13,981 bases of DNA from Flavobacteriales bacterium UBA6772. Lineage in GTDB: Bacteria > Bacteroidota > Bacteroidia > Flavobacteriales > UBA7430. Below, in pieces: positions 7,367-13,981 of the stretch. The stretch covers positions 1-13,981 of the forward strand of contig DKGK01000023.1 of assembly GCA_002453265.1 (NCBI GenBank), in the 5' to 3' direction. The notes under the pieces were generated by a model. That model searched no databases. It was given only the letters and a program-made list of their open reading frames with translations, and had not been told where the DNA came from. Within the stretch, counting starts at the first letter, position 1. Each line of letters opens with the position of its first letter. A program made the position numbers and the translations under genes.

Positions 7367-8536
7367 GTGAGCACTCAAGAAAGATATATGATGAGAGGCG
7401 TTTCTGCATCAAAAGAAGATGTACATAATGCCATTAAAAATGTTGACAAAGGTTTATTTCCTAATGCATTTTGTAAAATTGTAGAAGATCGTTTAACAGG
7501 AGATGAGGATTATTGCATAGTAATGCATGCGGATGGTGCGGGTACAAAGTCGTCTTTGGCTTATATGTATTGGAAAGAAACAGGTGATGTTTCTGTGTGG
7601 AAAGGAATTGCTCAAGACGCATTGATTATGAATATCGACGACTTACTTTGTGTTGGTGCAGTAGATAGGATATTAGTTTCTTCGACTATTGGAAGAAATA
7701 AGAATTTAATTACAGGAGAAGTTCTTTCTGAAGTTATCAATGGAACAGAAGAGATCTTAGCAGACTTGCGTTCTCAAGGAGTAGAAATTTATTCTACAGG
7801 TGGTGAAACTGCAGACGTAGGTGATTTAGTTCGTACTATAATTGTTGACTCTACTGTTACTGCTCGAATGAAACGTTCGGATGTAATTTCGAATCACAAT
7901 ATTGTAGGTGGCGATGTAATTGTTGGCTTAGAATCTGCCGGACAAGCAAGCTACGAAAAAGAATACAATGGTGGAATGGGTTCTAACGGATTAACATCTG
8001 CTCGTCATGATGTGTTCCATAAAGAATTAGCTACTAAATATCCTGAAAGTTACGATGCTGCTGTACCTTCAGATTTAGTTTACTCTGGAAATATAGCATT
8101 AACAGATGCTGTAGAAGGGGTTCCTATAGATGCAGGAAAATTGGTGCTTTCACCAACAAGAACTTATGCACCTATAATTAAAAATATTTTAGATTCTCAT
8201 AGAAATAATATTCACGGCATGGTACACTGTAGTGGTGGTGCACAAACTAAAGTCCTTCACTTTGTGGACGATGTACACGTGATAAAAGACAATATGTTCG
8301 ATACGCCTCCATTGTTCAAGTTAATTCAGGAACAATCGGGTACCGACTGGAAAGAAATGTACAAAGTGTTCAATATGGGACATCGTATGGAAATCTACTT
8401 GAAAGAAGAGCACGCACAAGACATCATAAACATTTCTAAAAGTTTTGGTGTAGATGCGAAAATTATCGGAAGAGTAGAAAAGCACCAAGGAAAGAAATTG
8501 ACTATTAAGAGCCAATACGGCGAATTCATATACTAA
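7367..8536 (+). CDS. purM: Phosphoribosylformylglycinamidine cyclo-ligase (AIR synthase, PurM)
   Basis: Fifth step of purine synthesis: ATP-dependent closure of FGAM to aminoimidazole ribotide, in the cytoplasm. The protein has 389 residues and the ATP-grasp-like PurM fold. Visible family segments are RGVSASKEDVHNAI, HADGAGTKSS (PurM DGxGTK), GGETADVGD, GGMGSNGLTSARHDVF and HCSGGAQTKVLHF. It matches the Bacteroidota form, which is longer than the roughly 345-residue E. coli enzyme and diverges from it. I chose GTG 7367 because it gives MSTQERYMMRGVSASKED, aligning with the usual MS..RY..RGVSA start. The frame stays open upstream to TTG 7334, but that codon lies inside the -7 element and cannot be transcribed from this promoter. 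ATG 7388 would remove the conserved start. First gene of an operon; prfA begins 1 nt after its stop. Confidence 0.9.
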   Translation: MSTQERYMMRGVSASKEDVHNAIKNVDKGLFPNAFCKIVEDRLTGDEDYCIVMHADGAGTKSSLAYMYWKETGDVSVWKGIAQDALIMNIDDLLCVGAVDRILVSSTIGRNKNLITGEVLSEVINGTEEILADLRSQGVEIYSTGGETADVGDLVRTIIVDSTVTARMKRSDVISNHNIVGGDVIVGLESAGQASYEKEYNGGMGSNGLTSARHDVFHKELATKYPESYDAAVPSDLVYSGNIALTDAVEGVPIDAGKLVLSPTRTYAPIIKNILDSHRNNIHGMVHCSGGAQTKVLHFVDDVHVIKDNMFDTPPLFKLIQEQSGTDWKEMYKVFNMGHRMEIYLKEEHAQDIINISKSFGVDAKIIGRVEKHQGKKLTIKSQYGEFIY

Positions 8537-8537
8537 T

Positions 8538-9617
8538 ATGGCATTACTAGATAAATTGGCAATGATTAAACTTCGTTTTGATGATGTTGCGCAGCAAATC
8601 ATCGAACCTGAAGTGATGAACGACATGAAACGTTATGTGCAATTGAATAAGGAATACAAAGACCTTAGTCCAATTGTGGAGGCTTATCTAGCCTATAAAC
8701 TTGTTTGTGACAACATCGAAGAGTCGAAAGAAATTTTGGACACAGAAGACGATGCTGAAATGAAAGAGATGGCTCGAATGGAGTTAGATGATGCCATCCC
8801 AAAGAAAGCTAAAATTGAAGAAGGAATTAAAGTATTACTAATTCCTAAAGATCCTGAAGATTCTAAAAATGCAGTAGTTGAAATTCGTGCCGGTGCTGGT
8901 GGAGATGAAGCTAGTATTTTTGCCGGCGATTTATATAGATTGTATTCTCGCTACTGCGAAAATAAAAAGTGGCGTACAGAATTGGTTGATGTTACCCATG
9001 GTACTGCAGGTGGTTACAAAGAAATTGTAATGAATGTTTCAGGTGATGACGTATATGGAACATTGAAGTACGAATCGGGAGTACACCGTGTACAGCGAGT
9101 TCCGCAAACAGAAACACAAGGAAGAGTTCATACCTCTGCTGCTTCGGTAGTTGTTTTGCCAGAAGCCGAGGAGTTTGATGTTCAGATTAGCGATAAGGAT
9201 ATTAAGAAAGAAACATATTGTTCTTCTGGTCCAGGTGGTCAATCTGTAAACACCACTTATTCTGCCGTTCGTTTAACACACCTTCCTTCGGGAGTTGTTG
9301 CTCAGTGTCAGGATCAGAAATCACAGATAAAAAACTACGCTAAAGCCTTACAGGTTTTAAGATCTCGTATTTTCGAAATCGAATTAGCAAAACGTAATGC
9401 AGAAATTGCCGGTAAACGTAAGACTATGGTTTCTACCGGAGATCGTTCTGCAAAAATTCGTACTTATAACTATCCTCAAGGTAGATTTACCGATCACCGT
9501 ATTGGTTTAACCTTGTATTCTTTAAGCGATATTATGAATGGCGATATTCATAAAATTATTGAAGAATTAACCGTAGCTGAAAATGCAGAGCGTTTAAAGG
9601 AAGGTAGCGATGACTAG
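8538..9617 (+). CDS. prfA: Peptide chain release factor 1
   Basis: Recognises UAA and UAG on the ribosome and triggers release of the finished protein. At 359 residues it has the standard RF1 length. The helical N-terminal domain (about 1-105) is followed by the decoding domain with HRVQRVPQTETQGRVHTSA, where P189-Q190-T191 is the RF1 PxT tripeptide. The catalytic loop SSGPGGQSVNTTYSAVR holds G233-G234-Q235; Q235 is the usual target of the methylase PrmC. RSAKIRTYNYPQGRFTDHRI is the RF1 C-terminal signature. RF1 rather than RF2 is supported by PxT and by the absence of a programmed frameshift. Translation is coupled to both neighbours: it starts 1 nt after the purM stop, and its last 8 nt overlap pyrF. 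Confidence 0.97.
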   Translation: MALLDKLAMIKLRFDDVAQQIIEPEVMNDMKRYVQLNKEYKDLSPIVEAYLAYKLVCDNIEESKEILDTEDDAEMKEMARMELDDAIPKKAKIEEGIKVLLIPKDPEDSKNAVVEIRAGAGGDEASIFAGDLYRLYSRYCENKKWRTELVDVTHGTAGGYKEIVMNVSGDDVYGTLKYESGVHRVQRVPQTETQGRVHTSAASVVVLPEAEEFDVQISDKDIKKETYCSSGPGGQSVNTTYSAVRLTHLPSGVVAQCQDQKSQIKNYAKALQVLRSRIFEIELAKRNAEIAGKRKTMVSTGDRSAKIRTYNYPQGRFTDHRIGLTLYSLSDIMNGDIHKIIEELTVAENAERLKEGSDD

Positions 9618-10428
9618 AGCCGAATTAATAGCTCAAATTAAAGCAAAAAAATCTTTCTTATGTATTGGTTTAGATACTGCATTAGATAAGATACCAAAAC
9701 ACCTTTTAGATAACGAAGATCCTATCTTCGAGTTCAATAAGCAAATTATTGATGCAACCAAACACTTGTGTGTTGCGTACAAACCTAATTTGGCTTTTTA
9801 CGAGTCTTTAGGGATTAAAGGATGGCAATCTTTACAAAAGACTTTGGATTATATTCCTAAAGATATATTCACTATTGCGGATGCTAAAAGAGGCGATATT
9901 GGAAATACCTCATCCATGTATGCAAAAGCATTCTTCGAAAATATGGATTTCGATTCTGTTACCGTAGCACCTTATATGGGGAAAGATTCAGTTCAACCTT
10001 TTTTTGTGTACGATAATAAATGGGTAATTTTATTGGCTTTAACTTCCAATGCTGGAGGGAAAGATTTCCAATTAATAGAATCAGAAAGAAAGCCACTTTA
10101 CCAACAAGTATTAGAAACTTCTTCAGAATGGGGAACAGATTCTAATATGATGTATGTAGTTGGCGCTACACGAGCCGATTGGTTAGTTGAAATAAGAAAA
10201 ACAATTCCAAATCACTTTTTACTTGTTCCTGGAGTAGGAGCACAAGGCGGAAGTCTGGAAGAAGTTGCCAAATATGGAATGAATAAAGATTGCGGTCTTT
10301 TAGTGAATTCCTCCAGAGGTATTATTTACGCTTCTTCCGAAAAAGACTTTGCTAAAGCTGCCAGAGAAAAAGCAAAAGAGCTACAACAACAAATGGAGAA
10401 AGAATTACTTAAAGCGAATGTTCTTTAA
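9610..10428 (+). CDS. pyrF: Orotidine 5'-phosphate decarboxylase (PyrF, group 2)
   Basis: Last step of UMP synthesis: removal of CO2 from orotidine 5'-phosphate. The 272 residues are typical of the longer group 2 enzymes rather than the roughly 230-residue E. coli type. Family segments include FLCIGLDT, CVAYKPNLAFYE, the catalytic IADAKRGDIGNT (D91, K93, D96), VAPYMGKDSVQPF, LTSNAGGKDFQ, VPGVGAQGG (phosphate side) and NSSRGIIYAS. The ATG lies within the last codons of prfA (8-nt overlap), implying translational coupling. It is the last gene of the purM-prfA-pyrF operon, with tandem hairpins downstream. The reading frame is full length. Confidence 0.96.
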   Translation: MTRAELIAQIKAKKSFLCIGLDTALDKIPKHLLDNEDPIFEFNKQIIDATKHLCVAYKPNLAFYESLGIKGWQSLQKTLDYIPKDIFTIADAKRGDIGNTSSMYAKAFFENMDFDSVTVAPYMGKDSVQPFFVYDNKWVILLALTSNAGGKDFQLIESERKPLYQQVLETSSEWGTDSNMMYVVGATRADWLVEIRKTIPNHFLLVPGVGAQGGSLEEVAKYGMNKDCGLLVNSSRGIIYASSEKDFAKAAREKAKELQQQMEKELLKANVL

Positions 10429-10444
10429 AATTTAATAAAATATT

Positions 10445-10501
10445 GATCCTCTAAAGCGGGTCTTTTTGTTTTAAATCCTGTCATTAATTTGGCAGGATTT
10501 T
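10445..10501 (+). terminator. Tandem hairpin terminator after pyrF
   Basis: A weak first hairpin (GATCC 10445-10449 with GGGTC 10458-10462, one wobble pair) is followed by TTTTT at 10463-10467. A stronger second one is a 10-bp stem with one G-T wobble (10473-10482 with 10491-10500) and an eight-base loop, followed by TTTTG. Together they should end the purM operon just before the next promoter. Confidence 0.75.
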
Positions 10502-10502
10502 G

Positions 10503-10510
10503 TATTTTAG
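10503..10510 (+). promoter_or_regulatory. Probable -7 element for the DUF2851 cluster
   Basis: TATTTTAG differs from TAnnTTTG at one base and is identical to the element before the porE-like gene. It sits 2 bp past the pyrF terminator stem and predicts a leader of about 20 nt to ATG 10537. No -33 box is evident. Confidence 0.4.
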
Positions 10511-10536
10511 AGAAATACTAATTTAATAATACACTA

Positions 10537-11808
10537 ATGATAAATGAAGAATTTCTACATTTTATATGGAAATTTCAGCTCTTTGACTTTTCCAATTTAA
10601 AAACAACAGAACAGCAAGACTTACAAATTCTAAAACCGGGCTTGCATAATCATAATGCTGGACCCGATTTTTTGAATGCAAAAGTTAAACTAAATTCTAT
10701 TATTTGGTTTGGCGATGTAGAACTTCATGTAAAAAGTTCAGACTGGTTAAAGCACAAACATCAGCTCGACGAAAATTACAATACAGTTGTATTACACGTC
10801 GTTTTTGAGGATGATATTGAAATTAAACTAGAAAATGAGGCTGTTTTACCTTGTTTAGAATTGAAGAGTCTTATTCCAGAAAAGTACCTTAACGAGTACG
10901 ATACCTTGTTTCATTCTATATCTAATCTTCCTTGTGGCTATGCTATAGGGAAACTCGACTCTTTATTTTGGACTTCGTATAGCGAAAAATTACTTATTGA
11001 ACGCTTAGAGTCTAAAATGCATAAAATTCAAAACCTGTTTATTGAAGCCAATAAAGACTATAAAGAGTGTTTTTATCAGCTTTTAGCTTATGCATTGGGT
11101 TTAAAAATTAATGCTGAGGCAATGTTAGATTTAGCCAAAATTAGTCCGCTATTGCTACTTCAGAAACACAGAGACAATAGAATGATCGTAGAAGCGATTT
11201 TGTATGGACAAAGCGGTTTACTCATTCGAAAATACAATACAGACTATCCAATAACATTACAGAGTGCCTATTCCTTTCTGGCTCAAAAATACAAGTTGAA
11301 ACCCAATTCTCCTACCCAATGGAAATTCTTTCGACTTCGTCCGAGTTCATTTCCCAGTTTGCGTATTTCGCAATTAGCTGATTTTGTACTCAAGTCCGAT
11401 GCTATATTTGAACAACTATTCAATTTTAAAAATACAAAAGCAATTGTACCATTTTTCAAATTACAAGTTTCAGACTACTGGAATAGGCATTATGTATTCG
11501 ATAAAACAACGAAGCAATCGAACAAAGAAATTGGGAAATCGACTTTAGATTTAATTTTAATAAATGCTGTTTTACCATTTTGCTTTTTTTATGCTAGGCA
11601 AAAATCGGATCTAGAAATGTTGGTTAGAGTCGTAGAAGCCTATCAAAGTATTAGTCCTGAGGATAATAAAATAATTCGTTACTTTATAGAAGCTAAGGTT
11701 CAGGTTAAATCGGCCGATAAATCCCAAGCAATAATTCATTTGCACGAGTATTACTGCATTCCACGAAAATGTTTAAATTGCAGAGTGTTCAATCAAATAC
11801 TTAAATAA
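10537..11808 (+). CDS. DUF2851 family protein, function unknown
   Basis: Recognised as DUF2851, a Bacteroidota family, from its N-terminus (EEFLHFIWKFQLFDFSNLKT) and core. The 423 residues carry no signal peptide or membrane span, so it is probably cytoplasmic. The best-defined block, residues 34-90, reads PGLHNHNAGPDFLNAKV, then WFGDVELHVKSSDW, HKHQLDENYN and VVLHVV. It holds D44, E62, H64, K66, D69, H73, H75 and H87, a density that suggests a metal or catalytic site. The acidic D44 and E62-x-H64/K66 on predicted neighbouring strands resemble a PD-(D/E)XK nuclease core, but this is my inference. The middle is helical and Leu-rich. The last 17 residues have C407, C412 and C415 (CIPRKCLNC), possibly a metal site. 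First gene of a cluster; the next starts 2 nt after its stop. Family call firm, function unknown. Confidence 0.88.
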   Translation: MINEEFLHFIWKFQLFDFSNLKTTEQQDLQILKPGLHNHNAGPDFLNAKVKLNSIIWFGDVELHVKSSDWLKHKHQLDENYNTVVLHVVFEDDIEIKLENEAVLPCLELKSLIPEKYLNEYDTLFHSISNLPCGYAIGKLDSLFWTSYSEKLLIERLESKMHKIQNLFIEANKDYKECFYQLLAYALGLKINAEAMLDLAKISPLLLLQKHRDNRMIVEAILYGQSGLLIRKYNTDYPITLQSAYSFLAQKYKLKPNSPTQWKFFRLRPSSFPSLRISQLADFVLKSDAIFEQLFNFKNTKAIVPFFKLQVSDYWNRHYVFDKTTKQSNKEIGKSTLDLILINAVLPFCFFYARQKSDLEMLVRVVEAYQSISPEDNKIIRYFIEAKVQVKSADKSQAIIHLHEYYCIPRKCLNCRVFNQILK

Positions 11809-11810
11809 GA

Positions 11811-12032
11811 GTGAAATCCTGGATTAGAAATAAAATTGACAAACAAGCTTTTGGAGTTTGTTCTTACCTAGCAGAGCTTTTATGCATGAAAGCTTCTTCG
11901 GTGAGATTCTTTTTTATTTACAGTTCCTTTTTAACTTTAGGGTCGCCATTATTCGTTTATTTACTAATAGCATTTGTTTTAAGATTGAAAGATTTAGTGA
12001 ATTCAAAAAAAAGCTCTGTATTTGACCTTTAA
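11811..12032 (+). CDS. Small PspC-domain-like membrane protein
   Basis: 73 residues starting at GTG 11811, 2 nt after the DUF2851 stop. The pattern FGVCSYLAELLCMKASSVRF, followed by two adjacent hydrophobic segments (about 29-42 and 45-57), resembles the PspC fold (GVCgGiAeylgid...vRl...). The usual glycine pair is replaced by Cys-Ser, so it is a divergent member. PspC-like proteins sit in the inner membrane and in some bacteria take part in envelope-stress signalling; no such role can be claimed here. An internal ATG (codon 25) would delete half the domain, so GTG is preferred. The tail is basic and serine-rich (VNSKKSS). The K+ channel gene begins 3 nt downstream, and the tight spacing suggests co-translation. 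Confidence 0.7.
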   Translation: MKSWIRNKIDKQAFGVCSYLAELLCMKASSVRFFFIYSSFLTLGSPLFVYLLIAFVLRLKDLVNSKKSSVFDL

Positions 12033-12035
12033 AAT

Positions 12036-13046
12036 ATGAAGTTAAGATCGTTTTTTTCGAGAATATACTTAGCTGTATTCTTCCTCTGCCTCGTTTTCTT
12101 TGTAGGTATTTTAGGCTTTCATTGGATTGAAGGTTATCAATTTATTGATGCCTTTTATATGACCGTGATAACGGTTTCTACCGTTGGTTTATCTATGGGA
12201 GAACCGCTATCGGAAGAAGGACGTTTATTTACCGCATTTTTGATTATTTTTAGTATTAGTATTTACGCCTATGCTATTTCGGTTCTAACCTCTTATTTTA
12301 TTGATGGTGAGCTTAAATTATTTTTAAAAGCCTACAAAGTGGAAAAACAAATCAATAATTTATCAGGACATATCATCATTTGTGGATATGGAAGGAATGG
12401 AAAAGAGGCTGTTCGAAAATTACAAGCACATAAGAGAAAATTTGTTGTTATAGAATCTAATCCACAACGAATAGCCTTGTTAAAAGAATTCAATATTTTA
12501 TGTGTTGAAGATGATGCTACTTTAGATTCTACACTCGAAAAAGCGAATATTCAGTCTGCTCAAGCTTTAATTACTACGTTACCAAAAGATGCCGACAATG
12601 TATTTATTGTTTTAAGTGCGAAAGAGCAGAATTCTAAGCTTACTATTATTAGTAGAGCCTCAGAAACGAAGTCAGATTCTAAACTTAAAAAAGCAGGTGC
12701 AAATAATGTAATTATGCCTGATAAGGTAGGCGGCTCTCATATGGCTTCTTTAGTTATTACTCCAGACGTGGTTGAGTTTTTAGATAATATTTCTGTTGAA
12801 GGTACTGGCGATATCAACCTCGAAGAATTAACCGTTTCCGATTTCCCAGACCATACTGCAGTGCGTGTTCTAGGTGATTTAGAAGCTAGATATACCACAG
12901 GATGTACCGTTATTGGTTTTAAATCTTACGCTGGCGATTATATTGTAAACCCTGGAGCAGACACTGCTTTAGAAGCAAATTCTAAATTATTTGTTTTGGG
13001 TAAAAGAGAACAAATTTGTGCTCTTAACAAACTCTTAAATCTTTAA
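12036..13046 (+). CDS. Two-TM potassium channel with RCK (TrkA-N/TrkA-C) domains
   Basis: An inner-membrane ion channel of the MthK/Kch-like type, probably conducting K+ with cytoplasmic ligand gating. Of 336 residues, TM1 is at about 10-29, the pore helix and filter at about 35-57 (AFYMTVITVSTVGLSMGEP) and TM2 at about 63-88. An RCK N-terminal Rossmann fold follows from about 111, with HIIICGYGRNG (GxGxxG) and the acidic residue E140 at the end of beta-2 (FVVIESN) that normally holds the dinucleotide ribose. PDKVGGSHMAS (228-238) leads into an RCK C-terminal domain (about 258-336; ILG-type end LFVLGKREQ). The filter TVGLS replaces the usual TVGYG, so the second glycine is Ser53. The ATG follows the PspC-like stop by 3 nt, and the next gene abuts its stop directly. 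Family call firm; ion selectivity less so. Confidence 0.9.
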   Translation: MKLRSFFSRIYLAVFFLCLVFFVGILGFHWIEGYQFIDAFYMTVITVSTVGLSMGEPLSEEGRLFTAFLIIFSISIYAYAISVLTSYFIDGELKLFLKAYKVEKQINNLSGHIIICGYGRNGKEAVRKLQAHKRKFVVIESNPQRIALLKEFNILCVEDDATLDSTLEKANIQSAQALITTLPKDADNVFIVLSAKEQNSKLTIISRASETKSDSKLKKAGANNVIMPDKVGGSHMASLVITPDVVEFLDNISVEGTGDINLEELTVSDFPDHTAVRVLGDLEARYTTGCTVIGFKSYAGDYIVNPGADTALEANSKLFVLGKREQICALNKLLNL

Positions 13047-13961
13047 ATGAATAAGATTTTAATTACTGGATCTAATGGTCTCTTAGGACAAAAGCTAGTT
13101 TCACTTCTTGCAAATAAATCGAATTGTCAACTTATAGCAACTGCTAGAGGAGAGGCTCGTTTTTCAATTCCTAATAATGTTATTTATCAAAGCCTTGATA
13201 TTACCGATGCACAAGCTTGTATTTCAGTAGTAAATACATTTTCTCCAGATGCCATTATTCACGCAGCAGCAATGACGAATGTTGATGCTTGCGAGAATCA
13301 ACGAGAATTATGTGATTTAATTAATATTGAAGGAACTCGAAATATTATTCAAGCCATAGGAAATCGTCAAACTCACTTGGTTCACATCTCTACAGATTTT
13401 ATTTACGAAGGCGATGAAGATGAATATTTTGAGGATTCAAAGGCTAATCCTTTGAGTTATTACGGAACTTCTAAATGGAAATCAGAGCTGCTTTTCGAAA
13501 ATGTATCATTTCCATATTCTATTCTCCGTACCGTTTTGGTTTATGGTGTTTTAGAAGATTTGTCTCGCTCTAATATTGTCTTATGGGCAAAGGGTGCTTT
13601 AGAGAAAAATCAAGAAATTAATGTAGTTGACGATCAATATAGATGCCCTACACTAGCAGAGGATTTAGCTTTGGCTTGCTCTGATGTAGTTGCTCAAAAA
13701 GCAACAGGAGTATTTCATGTTTCAGGGAAAGAGTTTCTCAGTATATTAGACCTCGTTTATAAGATAGCCGATTTTTGGAGTTTAGACCGAAATTTAATCA
13801 AGTCTATAAAAACTTCGAGCCTTAATCAGGCAGCTAAACGACCAGTAAAAACAAAGCTAAATATTATCAAAGCGATAAAGCAATTTAACTACCAACCAAA
13901 AAGCATCCATGAAGGATTAACTTTGGTAGCACATCAATTACAAAACCTAAAACCACTATAA
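13047..13961 (+). CDS. Extended SDR, RmlD-like (dTDP-4-dehydrorhamnose reductase family)
   Basis: A 304-residue NAD(P)-dependent short-chain reductase of the RmlD substrate-binding family. It shows the N-terminal dinucleotide motif ITGSNGLLG (G8, G11, G14), DAIIHAAAMTNVDACE (RmlD-like HxAAxTxVDxxE), ISTDFIYEG with S115-T116-D117, and the catalytic YYGTSKWKSE (Y139, K143). Next come the substrate-side segment ILRTVLVYG and QYRCPTLAEDLA, as in RmlD proteins. Classic RmlD makes dTDP-L-rhamnose, but the other rml genes are not here, and Bacteroidota carry many RmlD-like proteins of unproven substrate. I therefore give no symbol. Its ATG directly follows the stop of the K+ channel gene, and its own stop overlaps the next ATG by 1 nt. 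The fold is firm, the substrate unknown. Confidence 0.85.
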   Translation: MNKILITGSNGLLGQKLVSLLANKSNCQLIATARGEARFSIPNNVIYQSLDITDAQACISVVNTFSPDAIIHAAAMTNVDACENQRELCDLINIEGTRNIIQAIGNRQTHLVHISTDFIYEGDEDEYFEDSKANPLSYYGTSKWKSELLFENVSFPYSILRTVLVYGVLEDLSRSNIVLWAKGALEKNQEINVVDDQYRCPTLAEDLALACSDVVAQKATGVFHVSGKEFLSILDLVYKIADFWSLDRNLIKSIKTSSLNQAAKRPVKTKLNIIKAIKQFNYQPKSIHEGLTLVAHQLQNLKPL

Positions 13962-13981
13962 TGAAAAAGTTATTAGCCCTT
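13961..13981 (+). CDS. Start of a downstream gene, probably exported protein (3' end outside window)
   Basis: The ATG at 13961 overlaps the preceding stop (TAATG), and seven codons remain before the window ends: MKKLLAL. Two lysines followed by a hydrophobic run are what a signal peptide or first membrane helix looks like. The coupled start suggests it belongs to the same transcript as the SDR gene. Nothing more can be said from 21 bases. Confidence 0.55.

Noticed and set aside
1..13981. CRISPR arrays, tRNA or rRNA genes, transposases, prophage genes or a defence system
   Set aside because: No regularly spaced repeats, cloverleaf sequences or matching protein families were seen; the coding content is chiefly core metabolism and envelope genes.

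Overview
The window is an AT-rich chromosomal segment from a member of the Bacteroidota. The evidence is a fused SecDF, a type II (eukaryote-like) glutamine synthetase, a PorE-like TPR/beta-propeller/OmpA protein of the type IX secretion pathway, a DUF2851 protein, several TAnnTTTG-type -7 promoter elements and a lack of Shine-Dalgarno sequences. The wording of release factor 1 recalls Bacteroidales/Marinilabiliales-like proteins slightly more than Flavobacteriaceae, but this is a weak impression from memory. Every convincing gene is on the + strand.

Layout. (1) 1-1995 is the 3' two thirds of secDF, closed by a strong hairpin terminator. (2) 2055-3281 holds tatA and a CaCA-type cation/Ca2+ antiporter gene. 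The promoter -7 element of tatA overlaps the T tract of the secDF terminator. (3) 3282-3980 is a 699-bp gap. It holds a decayed repeat-like segment with three in-frame stops and weak flanking inverted repeats, a cluster of TAAC direct repeats, and the promoter of the next gene. (4) 3981-4991 is a monocistronic type II glutamine synthetase gene with its own terminator. (5) 5177-7270 is a PorE-like gene with its own terminator. (6) 7367-10428 is a tight purM-prfA-pyrF operon for purine synthesis, translation termination and pyrimidine synthesis; purM starts at GTG 7367. (7) 10537-13981 is a second tight cluster: a DUF2851 gene, a PspC-like small membrane protein gene, a K+ channel/RCK gene, an RmlD-like SDR gene, and the first seven codons of a gene that probably encodes an exported protein.

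How the parts relate. secDF and tatA serve the two general export routes across the inner membrane, and the PorE-like protein belongs to outer-membrane type IX secretion, but no regulatory link among them is visible. The purM-prfA-pyrF operon is growth housekeeping. The last cluster joins a protein of unknown function to two membrane proteins and a nucleotide-sugar-type reductase through gaps of 0-3 nt or a 1-nt overlap. That implies co-transcription, not necessarily a shared pathway.

Most of the window is ordinary core genome, and I see no convincing undescribed multi-gene system. The points most worth a second look are the DUF2851 protein with its nuclease-like acidic/His signature and C-terminal cysteines, the near-leaderless tatA start, the repeated terminator-into-promoter junctions, the relic and TAAC repeats before the glutamine synthetase gene, and the unusual selectivity filter of the K+ channel.
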